DNA of 64,000 nt, taken from Asticcacaulis sp. AC402 (GTDB lineage: Bacteria > Pseudomonadota > Alphaproteobacteria > Caulobacterales > Caulobacteraceae). Below the pieces are notes generated by a model that saw only the letters and a program-made list of their open reading frames with translations, did not search any database and had not been told where the DNA came from. Position numbers and translations under genes: made by a program. Shown here in pieces: positions 56,808 through 64,000 of the stretch. The stretch covers positions 1 through 64,000 of the forward strand of contig NZ_AWGC01000014.1 in assembly GCF_000495835.1 (NCBI RefSeq), given 5' to 3'. How positions within the stretch are numbered: the first letter of the stretch is position 1; the number at the start of each line of letters is the position of its first letter.

Positions 56808-57587
56808 TCAGTCGAGCTGCTGTATCTCTATCTTTCGGAATTCGATCTGCTGGCCTTCCGCTTGCAACGCGATGTAACCCTTCCCCAGATGCAGCGAGCC
56901 CCCCGCTGCGGTAATCAGGGCCGCCGCATCCTTGTCAGCAGGATCCAACTCCGGTGCCGAATACTGCAGAACGGCCTTGCCATCAATGAAATGGGTGATC
57001 TCGCCATTGGGCAGGACCTCCACTTCCGCTGAGGTCCATTGGCCGACCGGCAGCAACGGCGAAGACGACAGAATACAGTGGCGCAGGTCGCGCCTGCCGT
57101 CGATGACGATGGTGGTGCCCGGCGTGCAGAGATTACCGGTCGGCTCCTCCTGCGGGCGTGGAACGCCCAGCAGTTGCAGTTCCAGACTGACCGGAAAGGC
57201 CTGGTCACGGCGCATGGTTTCGGGCGCCTGGGCGTGGAACATCAGGCCCGAATTGCTGACCTCCCATACCTTGATGTCGGGCAAAGGATCGCCGAACAGG
57301 CGGTACTCGAAGCGAATGCGAAACGCTTTCAGCGGCGCTTTCCAGAAAATGTGGCCGTACTCTGCGCCAAACCGGTTGTTGTAGTTGGCGTAGGAAACAC
57401 GCAGCGCGCCATCCTCGACAACGAAGGTCTGTTTGGGATCTTCGCCGACCGCGTGACCGGCGAGTTTCGGTGTCCATCCGCCCAGCGTCTTGCCGTCGAA
57501 GATCGGTTCCCACTTGGCGTCCATCGCGGAAGCAGAGACGGGGACAGCGCCGATCAAGGCAAGGCTCAGCAGGATCAGATTTTTCAT
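56808..57587 (-). CDS. exported DUF1080 (3-keto-disaccharide hydrolase-like) protein
   Basis: 259 residues with a signal peptide (LILLSLALIGAVPVSASA). The DUF1080 concanavalin-like fold is recognised from WEPIFDGKTLGGWTPK, then RFEYRLFGDPLPDIKVWEVS NSGLMFHAQ, and GQQIEFRKIEIQQL at the end. Some family members cleave 3-keto-disaccharides made by periplasmic oxidoreductases. It comes 21 bp after the SDR gene of the fucose pathway, so it may act on fucose-containing substrates in the periplasm. Confidence 0.85.
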   Translation of the reverse strand: MKNLILLSLALIGAVPVSASAMDAKWEPIFDGKTLGGWTPKLAGHAVGEDPKQTFVVEDGALRVSYANYNNRFGAEYGHIFWKAPLKAFRIRFEYRLFGDPLPDIKVWEVSNSGLMFHAQAPETMRRDQAFPVSLELQLLGVPRPQEEPTGNLCTPGTTIVIDGRRDLRHCILSSSPLLPVGQWTSAEVEVLPNGEITHFIDGKAVLQYSAPELDPADKDAAALITAAGGSLHLGKGYIALQAEGQQIEFRKIEIQQLD

Positions 57588-57607
57588 AGTATCTCCGGGG
57601 CTTAGGC

Positions 57608-58351
57608 TCAGTTCACCCAGCCACCGTCGATGACATGAATCTGGCCTGTGGTGAAGCTTGACTCGTCCGACGCCAGGTAGAGCGCCAGATTGGCCAATTC
57701 CCCGACCCGTCCGAAGCGGCCCATCGCCTGCCTCGCCGTGAACTCGGCATAGGCCTTGTCGAAGTCGCCGGTGTCGCGCAACCGTTGCAGCAGGGACGGG
57801 GTCTCGACCGTGCCCGGACAGATAGCGTTGCAGCGGATGCCCTTGGTCACAAAGTCCGCTGCTACCGCCTTGGTCAGGCCGATCACCGCCGCCTTGGTGG
57901 CGCCATAGGCGAAGCGATTGGGGATGCCCTTCACGGACGAGGCAATCGACGACATGTTGATGATCGACCCGCCGCCCCCAGTCTTCTCAAAATTGGCCAG
58001 CATACCCGGCAGGATGGCGCGGATCATGCGGTATTGCGCCGTTACATTCAGGTCGAGCGAGAACTGCCAGGCCTCTTCGTCGCAATCCAGAATCGACCCG
58101 GCGTGGACGTAGCCTGCGCAGTTGTAGAGCACGTTCACTTCCGGAAATTCGGAAGCAAGGGCCTTGAGAGCTTCGGCATTCGTGACGTCCAAAGCCCGTG
58201 CCGTGGCGCCCGCGATCGTGCCAACCAGGTCGGCCTTGATATCGGTGGCGATGACCTTGGCGCCTTCGGCGACGAACAGTTCCGCGGTGGCGCGGCCAAT
58301 GCCCTGACCAGCAGCGGTGATCAGGGCGGTTTTCCCGGCAAGACGTGGCAT
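57608..58351 (-). CDS. SDR, probable 2-keto-3-deoxy-L-fuconate dehydrogenase
   Basis: About 247 residues. NAD-binding loop TAAGQGIGRA, catalytic Ser in MSSIASSVKG and Tyr/Lys in AYGATKAAV, and the C-terminal ASDESSFTTGQIHVIDGGWV resemble XCC4067-type dehydrogenases of the L-fucose pathway. The likely reaction oxidises 2-keto-3-deoxy-L-fuconate to the 2,4-diketo acid. It follows the dehydratase genes on the same strand, but the family B repeat (58399-58510) lies between them. The hydrolase expected for the next step is not nearby. Nine codons upstream of the chosen ATG are unsupported. Confidence 0.82.
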   Translation of the reverse strand: MPRLAGKTALITAAGQGIGRATAELFVAEGAKVIATDIKADLVGTIAGATARALDVTNAEALKALASEFPEVNVLYNCAGYVHAGSILDCDEEAWQFSLDLNVTAQYRMIRAILPGMLANFEKTGGGGSIINMSSIASSVKGIPNRFAYGATKAAVIGLTKAVAADFVTKGIRCNAICPGTVETPSLLQRLRDTGDFDKAYAEFTARQAMGRFGRVGELANLALYLASDESSFTTGQIHVIDGGWVN

Positions 58352-58398
58352 GGACAGTGTCTCTTCTGTTGGCCGCAATGCGGCGTCAATGATGGAAA

Positions 58399-58510
58399 GG
58401 GTTGTCCACAGTTAAGCCAGATAAGCCGGATTTCAGGTTTGTCCGGTTATGGCTGAGTTCGTCACGCCGCTCGAACCATCTGACTTGTCTGGCTTATCTG
58501 TGGACAACCC
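58399..58510. repeat. inverted-repeat element, family B, short copy
   Basis: 112 bp bounded by inverted arms GGGTTGTCCACAGTTAAGCC and the continuing AGATAAGCC, matched at the right end by CTTATCTGTGGACAACCC. The arms agree at about 25 of 29 positions. The same GTCCACAGATAAGCCAGATA style arms bound the element at 38712-39018. It sits between the dehydratase and SDR genes of the fucose operon and could fold into a strong hairpin. Confidence 0.75.
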
Positions 58511-58538
58511 CAGCTTAGGTAAGGCCGCTGACGCGGCG

Positions 58539-59750
58539 TCAGAACTGTTTCAAAGGCAGGCAGGCCGGGCCGACCGGATCGAACGCCTTATAGGTCAGGA
58601 TAAACTCCTGGTGGCCCATCTCCTCGCTCAGGGTCTGACGGCCGGCGGCAACGTCCAGGACCAGCCGGGTGATCTCTTCGCCGACCTCGTCCAGGGTGGC
58701 GCGGCCTTCCATGATCCGGCCGGCGTCGATATCCATATCGGCCGACAGCTTGCGGTAGGTCTCCGGATTGGCGCACACCTTGATCACCGGCGAGATGGCC
58801 GAGCCGACAACGCTGCCGCGCCCTGTGGTGAACAGGGTCATGTGCGCCCCACAGGCGATCAGTTCGACAATTTCGGCATTGTCGGAAATATTGGGGAAGC
58901 CGAACCGCGGCTCACCATCCGGCACGACGTCGAGCAGGTACAAACCACCTGTTGGCGGCTGGTCGCCGGGCTTTAGAATTCCGCAGATCGGCGCCGCGCC
59001 CGACTTGGAGTAGGCGCCCATCGATTTTTCTTCCTGGGTGGTCAGCCCGCCCTCGGCATTGCCGGGCGCAAACGAGCCGTAGCCCATTATGGTGTAATAA
59101 GCCTCGGCTTTCTGGACGCAGGCTTCCAGTTCGATGCCCAGTTCCGGCGTGATGGCCCGCGACGCCATAATCTTCTCGCAGCCGACCAGTTCCCCGGTCT
59201 CCTCGAAGATACAGGCGCAACCCTGGGCGCCCAGATAATCAAACGCGCGACCGACCGCCGGGTTGGCCGTGATTCCGGACGTACCGTCGGAACCGCCGCA
59301 GATCGTGCCGATGATCAGTTCCGACACATCCATCTCGCCACGCGGTGTCTGTCCCGCTATGGTTTGGATTCGGCGCACGGCCTCGACCCCCTTGCGGATG
59401 GTCTCCATGGTGCCGCCTTCGTTCTGGATGACGAAGGTTTCAACCGGCCGGCCCGACGCCTCGATGGCGCGTTTCAGCGAATTGCGGTTGAAACTCTCGC
59501 AGCCCAGCGACACAAGCACGACCCCGCCGACATTGGCATGGGTGCACAGCTTTTCCATCATGTCGTAGGCATAATGGTTGGGATAACAGCCGGGAAAACC
59601 GATCAGATGGACCTCGCTGTCATCAGCCTTGTCGACGATGCGGCGCGCGACGTGATGGGCGCATTCGACAAGATAGGCGACGGCGACGACATTGCGGATG
59701 CCCTTGCGGCCGTCGGCTCTCAGCCAGGCCTGGAAAGGTTTTTCAGCCAT
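58539..59750 (-). CDS. UxaA-family dehydratase large subunit, probable L-fuconate dehydratase
   Basis: 403 residues corresponding to the C-terminal catalytic part of altronate/galactarate dehydratases. Seen: KGIRNVVAVAYLVECAHHVA, IGFPGCYPNHYAYDMMEKLC, LVSLGCESFN, ICGGSDGTSGITANPAVGRA and FTTGRGSVVGSAISPVIKVC. The conserved Cys are candidates for an iron site. The SAF-domain part is encoded by the separate small gene at 59743, which overlaps by 8 bp. In this pathway the expected substrate is L-fuconate; that is inferred from the neighbours, since classic fuconate dehydratases belong to the enolase family. Confidence 0.85.
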   Translation of the reverse strand: MAEKPFQAWLRADGRKGIRNVVAVAYLVECAHHVARRIVDKADDSEVHLIGFPGCYPNHYAYDMMEKLCTHANVGGVVLVSLGCESFNRNSLKRAIEASGRPVETFVIQNEGGTMETIRKGVEAVRRIQTIAGQTPRGEMDVSELIIGTICGGSDGTSGITANPAVGRAFDYLGAQGCACIFEETGELVGCEKIMASRAITPELGIELEACVQKAEAYYTIMGYGSFAPGNAEGGLTTQEEKSMGAYSKSGAAPICGILKPGDQPPTGGLYLLDVVPDGEPRFGFPNISDNAEIVELIACGAHMTLFTTGRGSVVGSAISPVIKVCANPETYRKLSADMDIDAGRIMEGRATLDEVGEEITRLVLDVAAGRQTLSEEMGHQEFILTYKAFDPVGPACLPLKQF

Positions 59751-60042
59751 GACCTGTCACCTCACGCGTATGGGAACTGATGTAGTCGCTTTTCATATTG
59801 TGCATATGGACATGGTCGCCGCGCTTTGCATCGGCCGTCATCGATCCGATGGGCGCACCGTACTTGAGGACCTTGTCGCCAGCCCTCAGGTCGACGCGGG
59901 CGATCTTGTGGCCGACATCAATATCGCTGGACAGGCTGAGGTCGGCGCCGTCGAAGATCAGTATCTGGCCGCCGGCCGCATGCTCGCGGCACACCAGGAC
60001 ATTGTCATCGTCGTGCAACAGGATGAAGGGGCCGAAAATCAT
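59743..60042 (-). CDS. UxaA-family SAF-domain small subunit
   Basis: 99 residues from the ATG at 60042. The SAF fold reads FILLHDDDNVLVCREHAAGG, then VDLRAGDKVLKYGAPIG and RGDHVHMHNMKSDY. This matches the N-terminal domain of altronate dehydratase (UxaA). It should form a complex with the large subunit encoded next. The gene overlaps the aldo/keto reductase stop by 4 bp (ATGA) and the large subunit start by 8 bp, so all three are translated together. Confidence 0.88.
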   Translation of the reverse strand: MIFGPFILLHDDDNVLVCREHAAGGQILIFDGADLSLSSDIDVGHKIARVDLRAGDKVLKYGAPIGSMTADAKRGDHVHMHNMKSDYISSHTREVTGHG

Positions 60043-61073
60043 GACGCCACCGGTTGTTTCGTATCTTGTGGGACAGGTGCGTCCTCGCGCAGCAGGCCCT
60101 GGTCCTTCAGTGCATTCCATAAATCAGCGGGAATGTCGGTGTAGAGCAACTCGAGATTGTTTTCGACCTGACCGGATGACACCATACCCGGGATGACGCA
60201 GGCCACAGCCGGGTGGGCGAGGGGGAATTGCAGCGCCGCCGCCGCCAGCGCCACGCCGTGGTCGGCGCAGACGCGGCCCAGAGCTTTCGCCTTCGTGACC
60301 ATAGCCTCAGGCGCCGCGGCATAGTTATAGTGGTTGTCACCAACCAGTATGCCAGAGTTGAATGGCCCGCCCAGGATGATCGACACCTTGCGACGCAAAC
60401 ATTGCGGCAGCAGGTCGTCGAGTGCGCCCTGCTCCAGCAGGGTATAGCGTCCAGCCAGCAGGATGGTGTCGAGATCAGTATCGGGCAGAACGTCCAGGCA
60501 GATGCTGGTCTCATTTACCCCTAAGCCGATCGCGCCGACATTGCGCGCCGCCTTCAGTTCGTCCATGGCGCGGTAACCGCTGTTCAGGAAGATCCTGGTG
60601 TGGTGGTCGGCATTATCGCCGTGCGGCATCGTGCCCAGGTCGTGACACAGCAGGATGTCGACATAATTGCGGTTCAGCCGGGTGCAACTGGCCTCAAACG
60701 AACGCATTATGCCGTCATAGGAATAGTCGAAGCGCGGCTCAAACGGGTCGCCGTCGACGAAGCCGTGACGCTCGGTGCCGGGCGGCGGCGTTGCGTGAAG
60801 CGGATCCAGCACGCGGCCAACCTTGGTCGACAAAATGATGCCGGGATTGAGCGCGGCGCCGACGCGGCGTTCCGACAGACCCTGACCGTAGTGCGGTGCC
60901 GTGTCGACATAGGTAATGCCATGGCGGAAGGCGGCGTCGAGCGCGGCTTCGGCGTCGGCATCTTCGACCTTGCGATACAGGTTGCCGATGCCCGCCGCGC
61001 CGAAACCAAGCGCGGTGACGCTTACCGGCGTCGTGCCGATGGCTTTGCAAGGCAGGTATGCGGTTAAGGTCAC
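60039..61073 (-). CDS. aldo/keto reductase, probable L-fucose dehydrogenase
   Basis: 344 residues starting with GTG. The TIM-barrel AKR pattern includes GFGAAGIGNLYRKVEDADAE, the catalytic Tyr region TAPHYGQGLSERRVG with the Asp-Thr-Ala-x-x-Tyr motif, LSTKVGRVLDP with the catalytic Lys, and CTRLNRNYVDILLCHDLG with the catalytic His. It resembles D-threo-aldose 1-dehydrogenases, which oxidise L-fucose to L-fucono-lactone with NAD(P)+. It heads the dehydratase unit. The 90 bp upstream hold a possible IclR site. Confidence 0.9.
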   Translation of the reverse strand: MTLTAYLPCKAIGTTPVSVTALGFGAAGIGNLYRKVEDADAEAALDAAFRHGITYVDTAPHYGQGLSERRVGAALNPGIILSTKVGRVLDPLHATPPPGTERHGFVDGDPFEPRFDYSYDGIMRSFEASCTRLNRNYVDILLCHDLGTMPHGDNADHHTRIFLNSGYRAMDELKAARNVGAIGLGVNETSICLDVLPDTDLDTILLAGRYTLLEQGALDDLLPQCLRRKVSIILGGPFNSGILVGDNHYNYAAAPEAMVTKAKALGRVCADHGVALAAAALQFPLAHPAVACVIPGMVSSGQVENNLELLYTDIPADLWNALKDQGLLREDAPVPQDTKQPVAS

Positions 61074-61097
61074 GGTTGCGCGTTTCGTCGCTGATGA

Positions 61098-61109
61098 TTC
61101 AAGTTTGAA
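61098..61109. promoter_or_regulatory. candidate IclR operator before the aldo/keto reductase gene
   Basis: The site TTCAA-GT-TTGAA is a near-perfect palindrome in the 90-bp gap before the reductase gene and the IclR stop; GTTTC and GAAAC arms at 61082-61086 and 61107-61111 give a wider symmetry. It is a reasonable but unproven operator. Confidence 0.35.
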
Positions 61110-61162
61110 ACTGTTCTTATAGATGAAACGGATAACAACCCCTCATCTGACAGGCAAGCAAA

Positions 61163-61927
61163 TTATCCCGGACCGCCGAGCGATTTGCTCAAGCTTTTGG
61201 CCACTGCCTTCAGATGGCTGAGCGCCTCGTCATGGCTAACGCCACCATGGACGTGGATATAGGGCATGGTCAGGGCAGCGACCGTCGTCACATCGTTCAT
61301 TACTGGCGCGGACAGATCGGTTATGCCGTCGATGTATTCCGACAGCGAGGTGAAATGCCCCTGGGACAGCGCCTTTTCGGCGTTGCTCTCGAAGGCTTTC
61401 CATTCCTCGCCAGTGGCGCCGGCCTTTAGCAAGGCACGCCACTGGTCACGAATCTTCGACTTCTGGAAGGCGTAAAGCACCACACCCGACGTCGAATGGA
61501 TCAGTGGTCGCTGGTAACCGACTCGGACCGAAAAGCCCAGATCTCCGGGCGCCTCGATACGGGCGATGACCACCATGCGGTCATCGGAAGCAATGGCCAG
61601 GTGACAGGCCTGGCGGGTGGTGTCACTTAAGGATTGCATCAAGGGCAGGGCGCTGGCCAGCAGGTTCTGGCTGGGGCCGCGCGAAATGCCCAGCGAAAAC
61701 AGCTTGTTGGTCAGTTCGAAGCCGTCGCCGCGCGACGAGGTGCCGACATAGCCGCGCGCCTCCAGCACCTGGACCATGCGGAACAATTCACTGACCGAAC
61801 GGTCCAGTTGTTGAGAAATCTGCGACAAGGTCATCGACTGCTTGGCGCCGGCCAGCAATTCCAGCACGTCGAGGCCCTTTTCCAGTGCCGGCGCGCGGTA
61901 CTTCGTAGCCGTTGTATTTCTAGGCAT
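61163..61927 (-). CDS. IclR-family transcriptional regulator
   Basis: 254 residues from the ATG at 61927, which overlaps the end of the lactonase gene by 8 bp. The N-terminal winged helix reads APALEKGLDVLELLAGAKQS, LSQISQQLDRSVSELFRMVQ and LEARGYV, and the C-terminal IclR effector domain follows (LASALPLMQSLSDTTRQACH). It probably controls the fucose genes around it, with L-fucose-derived compounds as effectors. The open frame 20 codons upstream is a shadow of the lactonase gene. Confidence 0.9.
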   Translation of the reverse strand: MPRNTTATKYRAPALEKGLDVLELLAGAKQSMTLSQISQQLDRSVSELFRMVQVLEARGYVGTSSRGDGFELTNKLFSLGISRGPSQNLLASALPLMQSLSDTTRQACHLAIASDDRMVVIARIEAPGDLGFSVRVGYQRPLIHSTSGVVLYAFQKSKIRDQWRALLKAGATGEEWKAFESNAEKALSQGHFTSLSEYIDGITDLSAPVMNDVTTVAALTMPYIHVHGGVSHDEALSHLKAVAKSLSKSLGGPG

Positions 61928-62750
61928 GGTGCGGCCCCTCATCAAAGGCGTAAATGCGGCGGGCATTGCCACCCAGTATGGCGTCACGCATGGCTGTGTC
62001 CTTATTGGCCAACCAGGCTGTCGTCCAGTCGAACCAGTCTCGGTAGCTGCTTTTCAACAGCACGACCGGCCAATCCGATCCCCACAGCAACCGGTCGGGT
62101 CCGAAAACCTCGAACAGATGGTCGGCATAGGGCGTGATTGGATTGTCGCCGGCCTCGGTCAGCAGGCCCGACAGCTTGCAGGCGATATTGGGGTTTTCGG
62201 CAACGCGTTGAATAACATCGGCCCAGGGCTGCATCTCGCCGGCGGCGATCGGCGGCTTGGCGCCGTGGTCGATGATAATGCGCAGGGCCGGGTAGCGCTT
62301 TGCGATGCCGTCGATGGCGGGGAGGTGACGCGTAAAGACCAGGGCGTCGAAGGTCAGGCCGCTTGCGGTCATTTCCTCCAGCGCTGGGCGGCAGGCCTCC
62401 TGCAGGATCCAGTCGTCCTCCAATCCCTGCAGCATCGGACGCAGACCTTTCAGCTTGGGCTGACGCGACAGGTGGGCGATGCGCTCCGCCGCCTGCGGCG
62501 ACACGAAATCGGTCCACCCGACGACGGCCTTGACCAGCGGTTCTGCCTTGGCCAGGGAGAGCAGCCACAGGGTGTCGGCTTCGGATGGCTGGGACTGGAC
62601 GAGGACGGTGCCGGAGATGCCGCAGGCTGTCGTCACGTCACGCAGGTCAGCGGCGACGAAATCACGGTAAATCTCTGGCAGGTCCGGTGTCGGCCACAAC
62701 TGGTCGTTGCGGCCGATCTGCCAGAGATGCTGGTGAGCGTCGATGATCAT
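61920..62750 (-). CDS. amidohydrolase family L-fuconolactonase
   Basis: 276 residues starting at the ATG one base after the transporter stop. It is a metal-dependent TIM-barrel hydrolase of the COG3618 group: the start IIDAHQHLWQ with the HxH metal ligands, then LKGLRPMLQGLEDDWILQE, LRIIIDHGAKPPI with a metal His, and LLWGSDWPVVLL with the catalytic Asp. This type of enzyme hydrolyses L-fucono-1,4- or 1,5-lactone to L-fuconate. It fits between the dehydrogenase and the dehydratase. Confidence 0.9.
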   Translation of the reverse strand: MIIDAHQHLWQIGRNDQLWPTPDLPEIYRDFVAADLRDVTTACGISGTVLVQSQPSEADTLWLLSLAKAEPLVKAVVGWTDFVSPQAAERIAHLSRQPKLKGLRPMLQGLEDDWILQEACRPALEEMTASGLTFDALVFTRHLPAIDGIAKRYPALRIIIDHGAKPPIAAGEMQPWADVIQRVAENPNIACKLSGLLTEAGDNPITPYADHLFEVFGPDRLLWGSDWPVVLLKSSYRDWFDWTTAWLANKDTAMRDAILGGNARRIYAFDEGPHHA

Positions 62751-62751
62751 C

Positions 62752-64000
62752 TCAGTGGGCCTTGACGGCCCTGGGCGCCGAAAAGGCATAGGCGGCGATA
62801 ACAAGGAAACACGCCGCAGCTACGAGGAACGCAGTGCGAATGTGGCTGTGATCGGAAACGAAGCCCATGACCACGGTCAGCACAGCGCCACCGATAATGC
62901 TCATCACCAGCAGCGACGATCCTGTCTTGGTCAGGTTGCCGAGGCCGGCGATTGAGGTGGCAAAGATGGTCGGGAACATGATCGACATGAAGAAGCTCGA
63001 CGCCACGAGGGCCCACATTCCGGTCTCTCCACCCAAGGCGACAGCAGCAACCATCAGGGCAATGTTGATGACGGCAAAAACCCCCAGGATCAGGTTCGGC
63101 GACAGCTTGCTCATCAACGCGGTGCCGAAGAAGCGTCCGACTGCAAAGGCGGCCAGTGCATAGTAGAGATAGGTGGCGGCGTCCTTATCGACCAGACCGA
63201 TCTCCGTCTGGCCGTAGCGGATCATGTAGCTCCAGATACCGACTTGGGCGCCGACATAGAAGAACTGCGCCACGACGCCCACCAGGAAGCGCGGCTTTTC
63301 GAAGAGGCGGCCGATGGAGCGGACGAAGCCGACCTCTTCGCCGGCATCCTCCTCGGCATTATTCGTGGCGGCGGCGGGGAATTTGCTGAATAGAACCAGG
63401 GCGGCCCAGGCCAGGACGACGATGCCGATCACCAGATAGGGGCCTTGTACGGCCTTGACCTCGGAGATGTAGAAGGCCTGGCGGGCGGCTTCGGTCATGG
63501 TGCCCAGGGCGGTTTCGTCGTGCTCGATCCCAGACAGAATATAGGTCTGACCTATCCAGATGCCGGCCAGCGAACCTAAGGGATTGAAGGCCTGGGCCAG
63601 GTTGAGGCGGAAGGCCGCCTTGTCCGGCGGGCCCAGCACAGTGATCAGCGGATTGGCCGAGGTCTCCAGGAAGGCCAGGCCAGAAGCTATTACGAACAGG
63701 GCACCGAGGAAGGACGTGTATTGATGGTTTTCCGCCGCCGGCCAGAACAGGAAGGCGCCGATTGCGTAAAGCACCAGGCCGGTAATGACGGCGGCCTTGT
63801 AGCCGAGCTTGCGCATCAGGAAGGCTGCTGGCAGGGCCAGGAAGAAATAGCCCATATAGAAGGCTGACTGCACCAGGCCAGACTGCAGGTCGGTGAGGAT
63901 GAAAGCCTTCTTGAACTGCGGGATCAGAATGTCGTTGAGATTGTTGGCCATGCCCCAGAAGAAGAACAAGGCGGTGATCAGCAGCACCGGCCAGAGCGCA
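62752..64000 (-). CDS. fucP: L-fucose:H+ symporter FucP-like, 5' end beyond window
   Basis: At least 411 residues; the frame stays open to the window end, so the N-terminus (roughly 20 residues) is missing. An MFS protein with 12 membrane segments. The FucP signature is clear: FFFWGMANNLNDILIPQFKK, GLVQSAFYMGYFFLALPAA, FLETSANPLITVLGPP and RLNLAQAFNPLGS. It imports L-fucose with a proton. It is the first gene of the fucose operon seen in this window and ends one base before the lactonase ATG. Confidence 0.93.
   Translation of the reverse strand, partial: ALWPVLLITALFFFWGMANNLNDILIPQFKKAFILTDLQSGLVQSAFYMGYFFLALPAAFLMRKLGYKAAVITGLVLYAIGAFLFWPAAENHQYTSFLGALFVIASGLAFLETSANPLITVLGPPDKAAFRLNLAQAFNPLGSLAGIWIGQTYILSGIEHDETALGTMTEAARQAFYISEVKAVQGPYLVIGIVVLAWAALVLFSKFPAAATNNAEEDAGEEVGFVRSIGRLFEKPRFLVGVVAQFFYVGAQVGIWSYMIRYGQTEIGLVDKDAATYLYYALAAFAVGRFFGTALMSKLSPNLILGVFAVINIALMVAAVALGGETGMWALVASSFFMSIMFPTIFATSIAGLGNLTKTGSSLLVMSIIGGAVLTVVMGFVSDHSHIRTAFLVAAACFLVIAAYAFSAPRAVKAH

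Noticed and set aside
58399-58510. Possible DnaA boxes (TTGTCCACA, TGTGGACAA) in the family B arms
   Set aside because: Only one near-match per arm, no AT-rich unwinding region and no dnaA/dnaN-type context; they belong to a repeat found at two places.

Overview
The window looks like chromosomal DNA of a Caulobacterales alphaproteobacterium, most likely close to Asticcacaulis or Caulobacter. The reasons are the Weimberg-type xylose genes, whose products match the Caulobacter crescentus XylX, XylB, XylC and XylD proteins as I remember them (for example the start of XylB and the HNH end of XylD); a DnaG primase without zinc ligands; GC-rich coding DNA; and palindromic intergenic elements. The species is inferred, not proven.

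Layout. (1) 0-13.3 kb: housekeeping genes, namely an ELM1-like protein, greA, a large DUF6311-type membrane protein, a secreted propeller-like protein, carB, a broken vapBC locus, a LytM-like protein, an orphan OmpR-type regulator, carA, a small coiled-coil protein and a YbjQ protein. (2) 13.3-18.2 kb: a small accessory island with an AT-rich DUF4265 gene, a 1,109-residue HIT-PLD-helicase fusion that resembles defence genes, and a structured inverted-repeat element. (3) 18.2-27.9 kb: seven minus-strand genes in which every neighbouring pair overlaps. They encode HMG-CoA reductase, a UbiA prenyltransferase, a PEP-synthase-like dikinase, a BtaA-like aminocarboxypropyltransferase, a polyprenol-kinase-like membrane protein, a GNAT acyltransferase and an acyl-AMP ligase. 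This reads as a complete pathway for an unusual lipid or isoprenoid conjugate and is the strongest candidate for an undescribed system. (4) 28.2-34.4 kb: a secreted Gfo/Idh/MocA protein, a secreted protein, and dnaG-rpoD with a five-codon leader ORF coupled to rpoD. (5) 34.4-43.2 kb: a GntR-regulated ABC transporter with a serine hydrolase, two paralogous lipoproteins, a secreted repeat protein and three tandem lipoproteins.

(6) 43.2-64 kb: carbohydrate catabolism. A secreted alpha-L-fucosidase and a sialate O-acetylesterase-like enzyme would release sugars. A LacI regulator, xylX, xylB, xylC, xylD and a sugar porter handle D-xylose by the Weimberg route, with two matching LacI-type operators. 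Aldose epimerase follows. On the minus strand a FucP-type symporter, a fuconolactonase, an IclR regulator, an L-fucose dehydrogenase-like aldo/keto reductase, a two-subunit UxaA-type dehydratase and an SDR form a non-phosphorylative L-fucose pathway. Together these suggest growth on fucosylated, xylose-rich plant polymers such as xyloglucan.

At least four families of palindromic repeat were read directly from the sequence; two of them interrupt the xylose and fucose operons. No rRNA, tRNA, CRISPR array or intact insertion sequence was found.
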